64,000 nucleotides of DNA from Inia geoffrensis (lineage: Eukaryota; Chordata; Mammalia; Artiodactyla; Iniidae). A program made the position numbers and the translations under genes. Location of the stretch: NCBI GenBank assembly GCA_036417435.1, contig CM070900.1, positions 32,279,496 through 32,343,495 of the forward strand. The letters run 5' to 3'. Under the pieces are notes generated by a model. The model had not been told where the DNA came from and did no database searches. It saw only the letters and a program-made list of their open reading frames with translations. Positions 11,201 through 20,563 of this stretch are shown piece after piece; position 1 is the first letter of the stretch, and each line of letters begins with the position of its first letter.

Positions 11201-12241
11201 AATGGAAATAAAAACAAAAATAAACAAATGAGACCTAATGAAACTTCAAAGCTTTTGCACAGCAAAGGAAGCCATAAAGAAGACCAAAAGACAACCCTCA
11301 GAATGGGAGAAAATATTTGCAAATGAAGCAACTGACAAAGGACTAATCTCCAAAATTTACAAGCAGCTCATGCAGCTCAATAACAAAAAAACAAACAACC
11401 CAATCCAAAATTGGGCAGAAGACCTAAATAGACATTTCTCCAAAGAATATATACAGACTGCCAACAAACACATGAAAGAATGCTCAACATCATTAATCAT
11501 TAGAAAAATGCAAATCAAAACTACAATGAGATATCATCTCACATCATTCAGAATGGCCATCATCAAAAAATCTAGAAACAATAAATGCTGTAGAGGGTGT
11601 GGAGAAAAGGGAACCCTCTTGCACTGCTGGTGGGAATGTGAATTGGTTCAGCCACTATGGAGAACAGTATGGAGGTTCCTTAAAAAACTACAAATAGAAC
11701 TACCATATGACCCAGCAATCCCACTACTGGGCATATACCCTGAGAAAACCATAATTCAAAAAGAGTCATGTACCAAAATGTTCATTGCAGCTCTATTTAA
11801 AATAGCCTGGAGATGGAAACAACCTAAGTGCCCATCATTGGATGAATGGATAAAGAAGATGTGGCACATATATACAATGGAATATTACTCAGCCATAAAA
11901 AGAAATGAAATTGAGGGCTTCCCTGGTGGCGCAGTGGTTGAGGGTCCACCTGTCGATGCAGGGGACACTAGTTCGTGCCCCAGTCTGGGAAGATCCCTCA
12001 TGCTGCAGAGCGGCTGTGCCCGTGAGCCATGGCCACTGAGCCTGCACATCCGGAGCCTGTGCTCTGCTACGTGAGAGGCCACAACAGTGAGAGGCCCACA
12101 TACCGCCAAAAAAAAACCCCAAAAAACAAAATTGAGCTATTTGTAATGAGGTGGATGGACCTAGAGCCTGTCATACACAGTGAAGTAAGTTAGAAAGAGA
12201 AAGACAAATACCGTATGCTAACACATATATATGGAATTTAA
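8211..12241 (+). pseudogene. L1 ORF2 (endonuclease and reverse transcriptase) pseudogene
   Basis: ORF2 nicks DNA and reverse-transcribes L1 RNA at the nick. The ATG at 8211 opens the endonuclease with ITLNVNGLNAPTKR, RLQETQFRPRD and VGDFNTPLSP, so the catalytic Asn, Glu and Asp/Asn residues are visible. A frameshift at about 8820 interrupts it; FSDHNTMRLD is in another frame (8828-9142). After stops, the fingers and palm of the reverse transcriptase are open at 9433-10143 ([47 protein letters not shown]). The catalytic FADDMILY is at 10212-10490, so both Asp codons survive. The cysteine-rich segment [15 protein letters not shown] lies near 11590-11640. A SINE splits the last part. At least five breaks make it non-functional. 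Confidence 0.9.
11916..12128 (+). mobile_element. CHR-2-type SINE, plus strand, inside L1 ORF2
   Basis: The tRNA-derived head GGCTTCCCTGGTGGCGCAGT starts the element. It has the B-box-like GTTCGTGCCCC and ends ATACCGCC followed by an A-rich tail. Short direct repeats flank it (AAATTGAG at 11908-11915 and 12129-12136). It inserted after the host L1. Confidence 0.93.
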
Positions 12242-12611
12242 GAAAAAAAAATGTAATGAAGGACCTAGGGGTAAGACAGGAATAAAGTCACAGACCTACT
12301 AGAGAATGGACTTGAGGATATGGGGAAGGGCAAGGGAAAGCTATGACAAAGTTAGAGAGTGGCATGTACATATATACACTACCAAACGTAAAATAGATAG
12401 CTAGTGGGAAGCAGCCGCATAGCACAGGGAGATCAGCTCGGTGCTTTGTGACCACCTAGAGGGGTGGGATAGGGAGGGTGGGAGGGAGGGAAACGGAAGA
12501 GGTAAGAGATATGGGAACATATGTATATTTACAACTGATTCACTTTGTTATAAAGCAGAAACTAACAAACCATTGTAAAGCAATTATACTCCAATAAAGA
12601 TGTAGAAAACC

Positions 12612-12618
12612 AAAAAAG

Positions 12619-12625
<7 letters not shown>
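12612..12625 (+). repeat. Target-site duplication, 3' copy, of the L1 at 5589-12611
   Basis: AAAAAAGTATATAT, identical to 5575-5588. It runs straight into a TG repeat of the older L1 tail. Confidence 0.93.

Positions 12626-12658
<33 letters not shown>
12626..12658 (+). repeat. (TG)n microsatellite
   Basis: About 16 TG units at the junction between the L1 TSD and the older L1 tail. Confidence 0.95.
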
Positions 12659-12660
<2 letters not shown>

Positions 12661-12757
12661 CATATATATAACTGAATCACTTTACCGTACACGTGAAACA
12701 TTGTAAATCAACTATATTTCAATAAAAATTAAAAAAAATAAAAACAACAGCCACCAA
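12626..12757 (+). mobile_element. Older L1 3' tail, right part (continues from 5588)
   Basis: After the TG tract, ATATATAACTGAATCACTTT and TTGTAAATCAACTATATTTC complete the 3' UTR broken off at 5588. It ends in CAATAAAAATT and an A-rich tail. No convincing TSD for this older element is visible; a weak candidate is AAACAAAACA near 4032 and 12765. Confidence 0.88.
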
Positions 12758-12949
12758 CAATAACAAAACAAAGTTACAGCTTCTCAGGAAGGCACCTGAA
12801 ACCCTTCCTATTACAGCCCTTATCTAATCTAATCTTCCCTTATTCTCTACAGAACCCAGGGCTGTAGCTAAAGTGAAGCATTCACGTTTGCATTGTTTGC
12901 CCACAGACTGTGCCCTCTGGTCTCTGTATGAAGTTCTTTCTGACGGAAC

Positions 12950-13180
12950 CATCTTTCTCTTCTTCACCTTGCTCAGTGTAAGTTCCAGTTCAAATATCAC
13001 TTCCTGGAAGATGCCCTAGGCAGAATAAATTGTTGCTTCACTACCCTCTCTTAGCACCAAACTCCAGCCTGATTTGTAGCACTTATCACAGATTTCTGTG
13101 ACAGATTATGATCTCCTTGAAGACAGTGTCTGTAGCTTACTTTCACTGTAACCTCAGAATATAGCATATTTGCTCAAAAC
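12950..13180 (+). mobile_element. L2 LINE 3' end fragment
   Basis: The order matches L2 3' ends: TTCCAGTTCAAATATCACTTCCTGGAAG, then AGCACTTATCACA, then GATCTCCTTGAAGACAGTG. Strongly diverged, with no ORF. Confidence 0.7.
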
Positions 13181-13629
13181 GATTTGTGGAAGAGAAAGAG
13201 GGAAAGGGTAATATCAAAAAGAATATGAAAAGAGTTAAACTTTCATCATTCACCATTTCTATAACTATAAATACTTCTGAAATACTGTAGTTAAAAATTC
13301 ACAACAAGGCACAAAGAAGTGGTATTTGATTATTTCCAGAAGACAGAATATTTGATGAGGGCTGAAGGCAGGGAGTAGATGGGCACTAGATTTCTGAAGA
13401 CTAAGGACACAGGGGTATGGGCCTTCTAATGGAGAGGGTAAAAGTTAACAAAATGAAAGGACAAACTTATAGATATAAACTTGACACAATCTGCAATTTT
13501 ACCAAATTCACAAGCTATGCAGAATCAAAAAGGCACTAACATTGAGAGTATCAAAAGGATGCTCAATTGTAGAGGAGGAAGGGAGAAAAGTGGCTCACTT
13601 AAGCTTCTTTCTTACATTTCATTCATATG
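13181..13629. other. Single-copy AT-rich sequence
   Basis: No recognisable repeat, exon or RNA gene. Confidence 0.5.
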
Positions 13630-13640
13630 GAGAAGTGCTG

Positions 13641-13872
13641 TTTTTTTTTTGTTGTTGTTGTTGTTGGTTTTTTTTTTTTTGCGGAACGCGGGCCTCTCTC
13701 TGTTGTGGCCTCTCCCGCTGCGGAGCACAGGCTCCGGACGCGCAGGCTCAGCGGCCATGGCTCACGGGCCCAGCCGCTCCGCGGCGTGTGGGATCCTCCC
13801 GGACCGGGGTTTGAACCTGTGTCCCCTGCATCGGCTGGCGGACTCTCAACCACTGTGCCACCAGGGAATCCC
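13641..13872 (-). mobile_element. CHR-2-type SINE, minus strand
   Basis: It begins with a long T tract including a GTTGTTGTT stretch (the A-tail on the other strand) and ends with the reversed head CCACCAGGGAATCCC. Flanking direct repeats GAGAAGTG lie at 13630-13637 and 13873-13880. Many CpGs are intact, suggesting a fairly young copy. Confidence 0.93.
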
Positions 13873-13880
13873 GAGAAGTG

Positions 13881-15879
13881 TTTTATTTTTTAATCTTATA
13901 TATGTCAAAAGCTCTGCAAATGCTATTCCTAGGTAAGTCCCCTGTATTCATCATCAGTCAGCTACCTGCCCTGAGCCCAGGCCCTCCTATATAGGAGTCC
14001 TGGACACACCACTCTGTTCTAGACAGGCTGTGTCACATTCTCACAAGCGGAGTTTTTGTTTTATTATGAATTTGCATTCTATATCTACACAAACCTCTCA
14101 ACTTATTTCCCTTTTTAAACAAATTACTTAATGCCAACTCATTTTTTAAAGGCAGATATTTTGTATTTTATATGGAGCAATTAAAGAGCATTTCCAATGC
14201 ACCATTTCCTTCCATTCCAGGGACTGTGTCTTAATGGGTCCTTATTATTTTTCAAGAAAATTACAAATGGAACAGCATCAGGGAGTGACCACTCAATCCA
14301 TTCTCCTGTTCCCACTAGTATAGGATATGTCATTTTCCCCCTCACAGCTGCCAGCAAGCTTTCAGTTTACTGAGTTCCATCAAAATACTCCAGGTGCTTT
14401 GGGCTTTTGCTTTCTGGTTACAGATTGGGTTTATTTACATTGTTTCCAAATGTGACAGAAAGCAAACAAACGATTATCCACATAGTCTAGACTTGGCTCC
14501 TCTTGTAACTCAAATGAAAAAGGCCTGACAATGTCACCCAGCCCCTGCTCTCTCTGCAGGCTCAATGGAATGCACAGAGCATCGCACTGGGAAGCTGCCA
14601 GCCTGGCTGATGAGCCCTAATTGCAGGAATGCAGATCACTGCCAGCAATTATGCAGGCATAGTTAAGTTAGATGCATTTGCTCTGTTTAGGTCATAATGC
14701 CACTTTTTCTATTGCTGGATAAAGTTTTAGCCAAGGTCTCAGAAATAATTTTCCTTGGTTGAGAAAGGTATAAATAATTTTAGTGATTTAAACCGTAACA
14801 ATTCTTTCTGGGGCTAGCCTTAAACAAAATGGTGAGAGGTCCATCTTAGTCCCATTTTTTTCCACTGGCACCTCCAATTTATCTGTACTATATGCCGACT
14901 CCTCTGGCTTATCTTTCTGTATTCCATGTCCCTGGCCAGGAATGCCAAACAGATGTTTGTCAACTTTGAGAGTAATTTTTTGGAAATTGGTTGACTAGGG
15001 TTTAGAGGTTGTGTATCGGAGCTCAGTGGGAAAAGTGCAAGGATCAATTAGCCATGTCTCCTACAGCATGTGAAATCTCTATTTTGTAGACGTCTCTTCC
15101 CACACCACTCTCTAGAAGATATTTTCCCAAAGTAGCCTTTTTTCAGCTATTTTAAGGTAATATACCGCCCTGATGACTTCTCAGACAGCAACAAGGATGA
15201 GGCGGCAGAGAGTAGATTGACACGTTTTACATCTGTTCCAGTTTCCTTTTCATGCCTCTTCCTGTACATCATAGGCTACAAAGGTAAAAACCACATTTCT
15301 TATATTCCCTTGCATGGCAGTTTCCAGATGTGACTAGATTCTTCCAGTTAGTTTCACTCTTATGAATCTTGATTTTCAAAACTGAGTGACATGGGAAGAA
15401 AGGCAGAGATTGAGAAAGCACTAGTGGCCTGAGTAGAGAGTGGCTGGGAGGCATGACTTTGAATTCAACAAAAATGGAAGCAGTTTCCTGGTTCCGGATC
15501 ACAGCTAACTTGGAGTCAGCAGTTTTGTGTCCCCAGTTTCTTTACTGTAGCAGGAGAAACAGTTCCCTGAGCAGGCCAGCTCCGTGGTATTGTTGGGGTG
15601 CTAACCTTGGAGGCCCACTCTGGAGCTTTTGCTCTTGCAGTCTTCCCACCCTTTCCATGAGCATGTAACTGTTAAACTCCCTAAAATGGTTTCTGTTATC
15701 TGCAAATGTCCCCTGGCTACTGCCCACTGAAGTATATTAAATCATTATGAAAACAAGACCATGAGACACAGAGATGAAACTATGAAGCAATGAAACTATG
15801 CAGTTGTGCCATGCTTACCGTCAGCCTAACCTTGTTCGTAGACCTACCGACCCTTGATAATATTCATACTTCCTCACAC
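13881..15879. other. Repeat-poor single-copy block with a conserved-looking core
   Basis: About 2 kb without a recognised transposon. The core 14520-14770 is less AT-skewed and contains homeodomain-type sites such as CTAATTG (14617-14623) and CAATTAT. Part of 15260-15740 may be a very old interspersed repeat, but I cannot name it. I see no exon-like frame. Confidence 0.45.
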
Positions 15880-16220
15880 CGGACAAAAACCTGTCTCTTC
15901 TCAGGGCTCAATTCCAATTTCACCTTCTCCAGGAATCTTCCCCCTAAACTCCACCAACATTAACTATTCTCTCCAAGCAAAAGGAGACTTTCCCTGTTCA
16001 CATGACATGACATGTTGCTTGTATTTTGAGCACTTTTCCTCTTCAATCATACATACTTTTAAACCTAGATCCTTGTCAGGCTGTGGAATCCTCAGAAGCT
16101 TGGATTGTAGAGATACAACTCTGACTTTGTGTGAGTTTTCTGTGGGGATATCCAAGCTCCTCTGCGTACACAACGATCCTAGCACAGTGGCTATGATCCT
16201 GTATATGTTCAATAATGCTA
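15880..16220 (+). mobile_element. L2 LINE 3' end fragment, diverged
   Basis: The segment has TTCACCTTCTCCAGGAATCT near 15920 and GATCCTAGCACAGTGGCTAT followed by TTCAATAATG near 16170-16215. These are in the order and spacing of L2 3' ends. Confidence 0.6.
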
Positions 16221-16569
16221 GTTCAATTGGATCAAAATCATTCAAAATCAGTTTGCCCTAAATTAAAATGCGTTAACATATTGTTCTTACCAAATAACCT
16301 ATTATAGTTGAACAGACAGAAATTAACCTCTAATGATCGAAGTTCAGTTTTAGTTTAAATGGAGAAGATATTTTTCAGTGTGGATCTGTGTAGGCTGGTA
16401 TAACAGGGTGGATGGTCAGAGGAGAAAAAGGGTAAACTAAACTATCCTCTAGCCTCTCAAATTCATTTAAATCTGCAGCTACCACCTTTATTGACTCCAA
16501 ATCCTCGTTCTTCTGGTGCTGCTTCTACAGAGTTGGTCTCTTTTATTAGGTCATATCCCCAGAGCCAAT

Positions 16570-16785
16570 ATAGAGTGGTTATGAATCCAGGCTCTGTAGC
16601 TAATCTGCCTGGTTGCAGATCCCATCTCTACCATTTGTGTGACCTTGCATAGGTTGTTTAATCATTCTTTGTTTCAAGTTACTTGTCTACAAAATTGTAA
16701 TAATAACAACACTTAACTCATGTTACATATATGTCAAGAAAAGTGCCAGAGATCTTGACATAAATGTTAGCAATTATCAGTATAT
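16570..16785 (+). mobile_element. MIR SINE
   Basis: GAGTGGTTATGAATCCAGGC, then TGTGTGACCTTGCATAGGTT and a decayed AATAATAACA stretch match the order of MIR: tRNA head, core, tail. Confidence 0.75.
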
Positions 16786-17104
16786 ATCTAATGGTGTTTT
16801 TCCTGCTATGAAGATGCGTACATCAAATTTCATTCACAGAGTTTTAAGAAATTCAAGGTACATATTTGTTATCTGACAAACTATAGATTAAAAATGAGCC
16901 AGAGTACTGGACTACTCTAACGTTCACATGTCCCTTTGGACCTTGAACCTACACATTAAATTTCATTAGCTTCATTCTGTAACAAACAGAAGAGGAATAC
17001 ATGAACAAGTCTGTGCAGCTAGATTACCCAGAAAGTCCTCTTTTCACAGATTACCTTATGGATCAGATGTCTTTGGGGGACGTGAGCTGCCATCCTTTGG
17101 TCTT
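16786..17104. other. Unrecognised AT-rich sequence
   Basis: Nothing recognisable on either strand. Confidence 0.5.
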
Positions 17105-17119
17105 AAAGAAAATATGATT
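17105..17119 (+). repeat. Target-site duplication, 5' copy, of the SINE at 17120-17417
   Basis: AAAGAAAATATGATT, repeated exactly at 17418-17432. Confidence 0.93.
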
Positions 17120-17417
17120 TGGGCTTCCCTGGTGGCGCAGTGGTTGAGAGTCCGCCTGCTAATGCAGGGGACACGGGTTCGAGCCCTGGTCTGGGAAGAT
17201 CCCACATGCCGCGGAGCAACTGGGCCCGTGAGCCACAACTACTGAGCCTGCGCGTCTGGAGGCTGTGCTCCGCAACAAGAGAGGCCGCGACAGTGAGAGG
17301 CCCGCGCACCGCAATGAAGAGTGGCCCCCGTTCGCCACAACTAGAGAAAGCTCTCATGCAGAAATGAAGACCCAACACAGACACAAATAAATTAATTTAA
17401 AAAAAATTAAAAAAAAA
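17120..17417 (+). mobile_element. Long CHR-type SINE (CHR-1-like), plus strand
   Basis: It has the head GGGCTTCCCTGGTGGCGCAG and the B-box-like GGGTTCGAGCCC. It extends past the compact form with CGCCACAACTAGAGAAAGCT and GAAGACCCAACACAG before an AAATAAATTAA tail. Exact 15-bp TSDs flank it. Confidence 0.92.
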
Positions 17418-17439
17418 AAAGAAAATATGATTAGCTTCC

Positions 17440-17545
17440 TAGCACTGTGGCTGGCAAAATCAAACAATCACAATGTATATCTTAAACTTACGCAGTAATA
17501 TATGTCAATTATTTCTCAATAAAACTGTGAAATGCAATGTTTTTA
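17440..17545 (+). mobile_element. Old L1 3' tail fragment
   Basis: CAATGTATATCTTAAACTTA and ATATGTCAATTATTTCTCAATAAAACTG match the terminal part of old L1 3' ends. A similar tail lies at 27965-28110. Confidence 0.55.
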
Positions 17546-19594
17546 AAATTATATTCTCCAAGAATGCACCTCAAAGGGTTACTTTAGAGAACTGAAGAAT
17601 GGGGTTGGTGAAGAGAAACTGGAACAACTGGGTGCTGCTCTTATTTAAGTTCATATATTGAGCATCTGCAAAAGCAGAAAGGATTATAAATCTAAAAGTT
17701 TGCCAAGCGTTGCTGTAGAATCCCAAGGATTCCTCTTCCCCACTCCTATTCTTTAGCGTAGCCAAGATATACCTTCTCTTGATGTCTTAGTATTAATTTA
17801 ACCCAGTTGTAATGGAGGCAAAAAAGTCAACTTTGTTCACATTAATGAAACTGATAAATTCAGACTATTGGCTTCCTCTGGTGTCAGATTTGGCAGCCTG
17901 AGGGCAGTAACAGAGTATTTCTATTGCTCCCAAAAAGGAGGTAAATAAAGGAGTCTGGTTTAGACTTGAGGGCAGGATGGGACACACTTCCAGGCCAAAC
18001 CACTGAGTGGAAAGTTGCGTGCTCTGAGATGCGGGATACAGATCTTGTCACTTTTTTAAACCCCTTGCTCAAGGGGATGACCTCAGGTTGTTTAGAACTC
18101 TCACTGAGCTGCTTCTCAGCTGAGGGCCATTTGTGTGTGTTTTTCCAATTGGCAATTCAAAAGGTCAGAAAAAAGATTGGATTAACTTAAACTTTACAGC
18201 AGCAAGATTGCAATGGGCTCTTTGTGTCTGCCTTTATTAATATCTCAGCGGTGGAAAATACCCCTCTGTGTTCACCTGCCCTTGGAAGGATGAGAGGAAT
18301 AATGCAATCTTTAATTTCGGATCTTACTTTAAGTCCATCCTGCTGTGATTCTTTTTCATGTGAAAAAAAACGATTTCACGATTTTTGGCATGGCCTAACC
18401 AGTATAGTGCTGCTGTGTTTGATTTTAAAAACAGCCCTCATCCCTGCTACTCCTACTCCAGGTCCATACAACCTGTTTCTGTGCTCTGAATAGTTTGCAT
18501 CATCCATAAAACTGAGGCACTGCTCATTTGCAAATCACTTAAAAAATAACCAGACTCTGCAAAATTGAATGAAATATTTGTTAAAATTTGGGGGTGGTGA
18601 CATTTTTAATGGGCTTTTTTTTCCCTGCACAACTGGACCAGAAATGTCTAGAGGCCATTATGCAAAATGTCTTGAGATGGCCTGTTGCATTCTGGATTAG
18701 AACTGTAAGGTAGAGGAGGAACATGTTTGAACAGTGAAAGCCTTGGCTTGTCTTTAGGGTACGGAAGGGGACAGCATTAGTTCACAGCTCATGCTTGGGT
18801 TCAGGGTCCAGTGGAAATTAGCTGCAACAGATGAGCAAGCTGCATCAGATCAACTTATCCCTGGAAGCTTGTTTATTGTTCTGCTTGCACATGAGTTTGT
18901 TTTTACTAAAAATCAGAGAAAGAACTAACATCCTCTGCTTAATGCGTAATATGAAGTTTTGAAAAAAGTTTATTTTTTCCATTTAATTACTTCTTTACCT
19001 GCATTTACAGTAATTAGACATCAGATGCAGTAGCTAAAGCAATTAACTATATGTCATTTCAGAGAATTACAGTATAGACATACAGTAAATAATAAACCAT
19101 GACAAGCTACTTAAAAAGTAATAAGGAAATTTAATTTAAAATGTGGGAGCCAAGATGCATGATGTACTTCTAAATGAAATGCCAACAGTTACAAAAGAGA
19201 AATCCCAGCTTTGAAAATCCACCATTATTAATTTACTACCCTTCACAGAGTGGGTCATTGGCCATCTCCCTTCCAAATGAACATTAACAGTGCATGATAA
19301 ATAGGCTCTTACAAAATGGAACACTCTCCTCTCCTTCTCTGTCCCTCTCCTCCTTTTTTCACCCCTTCTTTGCCCTCTCCTCCCTTCTTGCTTTCAGACA
19401 CACCTATATACCTTCCCTAAAGAGACTGAAAATCAGGGGTCACTTAAAGCCCATTAACCTGAGGACACAAAAGTTCAATTTGTAATAACATCACAGTAGC
19501 TAACATCACAGTGGCACTCCTTGACTTTCGCTTTGAAAGGTCTCTTTCCCCCTATATAACAACACGCTATAATAAAATGCATAGGGAATTTGGA
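17546..19594. other. Repeat-free block of about 2 kb with conserved-looking AT-rich core
   Basis: No transposon is recognised. The stretch 18830-19330 contains several homeodomain-type sites (TAATTA at 18984-18989 and 19011-19016, AATTAAC at 19041) and few simple repeats. No exon-like frame with support was found. Confidence 0.5.
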
Positions 19595-19790
19595 ACTCAT
19601 TGGAACTGAGTTCACTTCTCGGTTTATTTACTGAGGAAATTTGGGTGAGTTGTTCAGCCTCTCTGTGTCTCACTCAAGCTTACCCTTAAAGAAGAGGTAT
19701 AACTATTTATTAGTGAAAGAGTTGTCTGATATTACAAGAGCAAAGTATCTATCTGGGGTGGAGTGGGCACTGAATGAATGGCTGTTAGTC
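19595..19790 (+). mobile_element. MIR SINE, diverged
   Basis: TTGGGTGAGTTGTTCAGCCT followed by CTCTGTGTCTCA and a decayed GAAGAGGTATAAC segment match the MIR core and tail order. Confidence 0.6.
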
Positions 19791-20149
19791 TTGTGTTATC
19801 CATTTATTTATTTAAATGCAGTTAATAAGTTTAGAACATTTACTCTTTTTCTATTTAGATTTTCCCAGCCTTCATAACTTCTTAGAATAATCACTTTTAT
19901 GTGTTTATCAATCTATGGGATATAAATGTTTTCTCCATTCATTAAAAAAATTAAGGGGCAGTGTTCCTCCAAAGTATACCAAAGATTGAAGGCTAACTCT
20001 ACGTTCACCATTTTAAATACACTTATGGCTTTACAAATTCCTGTCTTAACTATTCTTAGGCAGTTTCTCAGGATTGTAGAGTTTTTTTCTCTCCCCGCCT
20101 CCCACTGCCTCAATCAGACCTCCTTCTCCAGTGTGGTATAATGAGAAAA

Positions 20150-20325
20150 GCATAGAGGAGAGATAGAAGCAGACCTGGGATTGAAGTCTGGATCTACCAC
20201 TTAGACCTGTGAAATTTTGGAATGAAGACTAAACCTCTGGAAGCCTCACTTTAAAAAAAAATTGGGGACAGTAATACCTACTTCATAAGGTTGTTATGAA
20301 GATCAAATGAGGCAAGACCATTCAT
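20150..20325 (+). mobile_element. MIR SINE
   Basis: GACCTGGGATTGAAGTCTGG, CCACTTAGACCTGTG and GACAGTAATACCTACTTCAT followed by AAGGTTGTTATGAAGATCAA fit the MIR order closely. The nearby CHR-2 SINE inserted just after its 3' end. Confidence 0.8.
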
Positions 20326-20342
20326 TCATTTATCATATTCTT

Positions 20343-20548
20343 TTTTTGTGTGTGTGTGGTACACGGGCCTCTCACTGTTGTGACCTCTCCCATTGTGGAG
20401 CACAGGCTCCGGACGCGCAGGCTCAGCGGCCGTGGTTCATGGGCCTAGTCGCTCCGCGATATGTGGGATCTTCCCGGACCGGGGCACGAACCCGCGTCCC
20501 CTGCATCGGCAGGCGGACTCCCAACCACTGCGCCACCAGGGGAGCCCT
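20343..20548 (-). mobile_element. CHR-2-type SINE, minus strand
   Basis: Reversed SINE from a T/TG-rich tail to the reversed head CCACCAGGGGAGCCC. Exact 15-bp TSDs ATTTATCATATTCTT lie at 20328-20342 and 20549-20563. Confidence 0.95.
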
Positions 20549-20563
20549 ATTTATCATATTCTT

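Larger units (their letters stand above)
5589..12611 (+). mobile_element. Nearly full-length L1 retrotransposon inserted in an older L1
   Basis: A 7.0 kb non-LTR retrotransposon with all parts in order: GC-rich 5' UTR starting near the GAAGATGGCGG motif, ORF1 relic, ORF2 relic and a 3' UTR ending CCAATAAAGATGTAGAAAAC. Exact 14-bp TSDs flank it. A CHR-2 SINE is inserted in the ORF2 3' end (11916-12128). Both ORFs carry several stops and frameshifts, so it cannot move by itself. Compared with the copy at 45 kb, its 5' UTR lacks a T-rich block of about 493 nt at the 6795/6796 junction but keeps an 868-nt GC-rich block (5732-6599). Confidence 0.95.

Noticed and set aside
5589..12611. Possibility that one of the long L1 copies is retrotransposition-competent
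   Set aside because: Both have several stops and frameshifts in ORF1 and ORF2, and a SINE interrupts ORF2 in each.
4030..12775. TSD for the older L1 (AAACAAAACA-like stretches near 4032 and 12765)
   Set aside because: Low-complexity A-rich match that could be chance; not reported as a feature.
17120..17190. tRNA-like A and B box sequence in the SINE heads
   Set aside because: The heads derive from a tRNA but cannot fold as a full tRNA, and they are fused to the SINE body; not tRNA genes.
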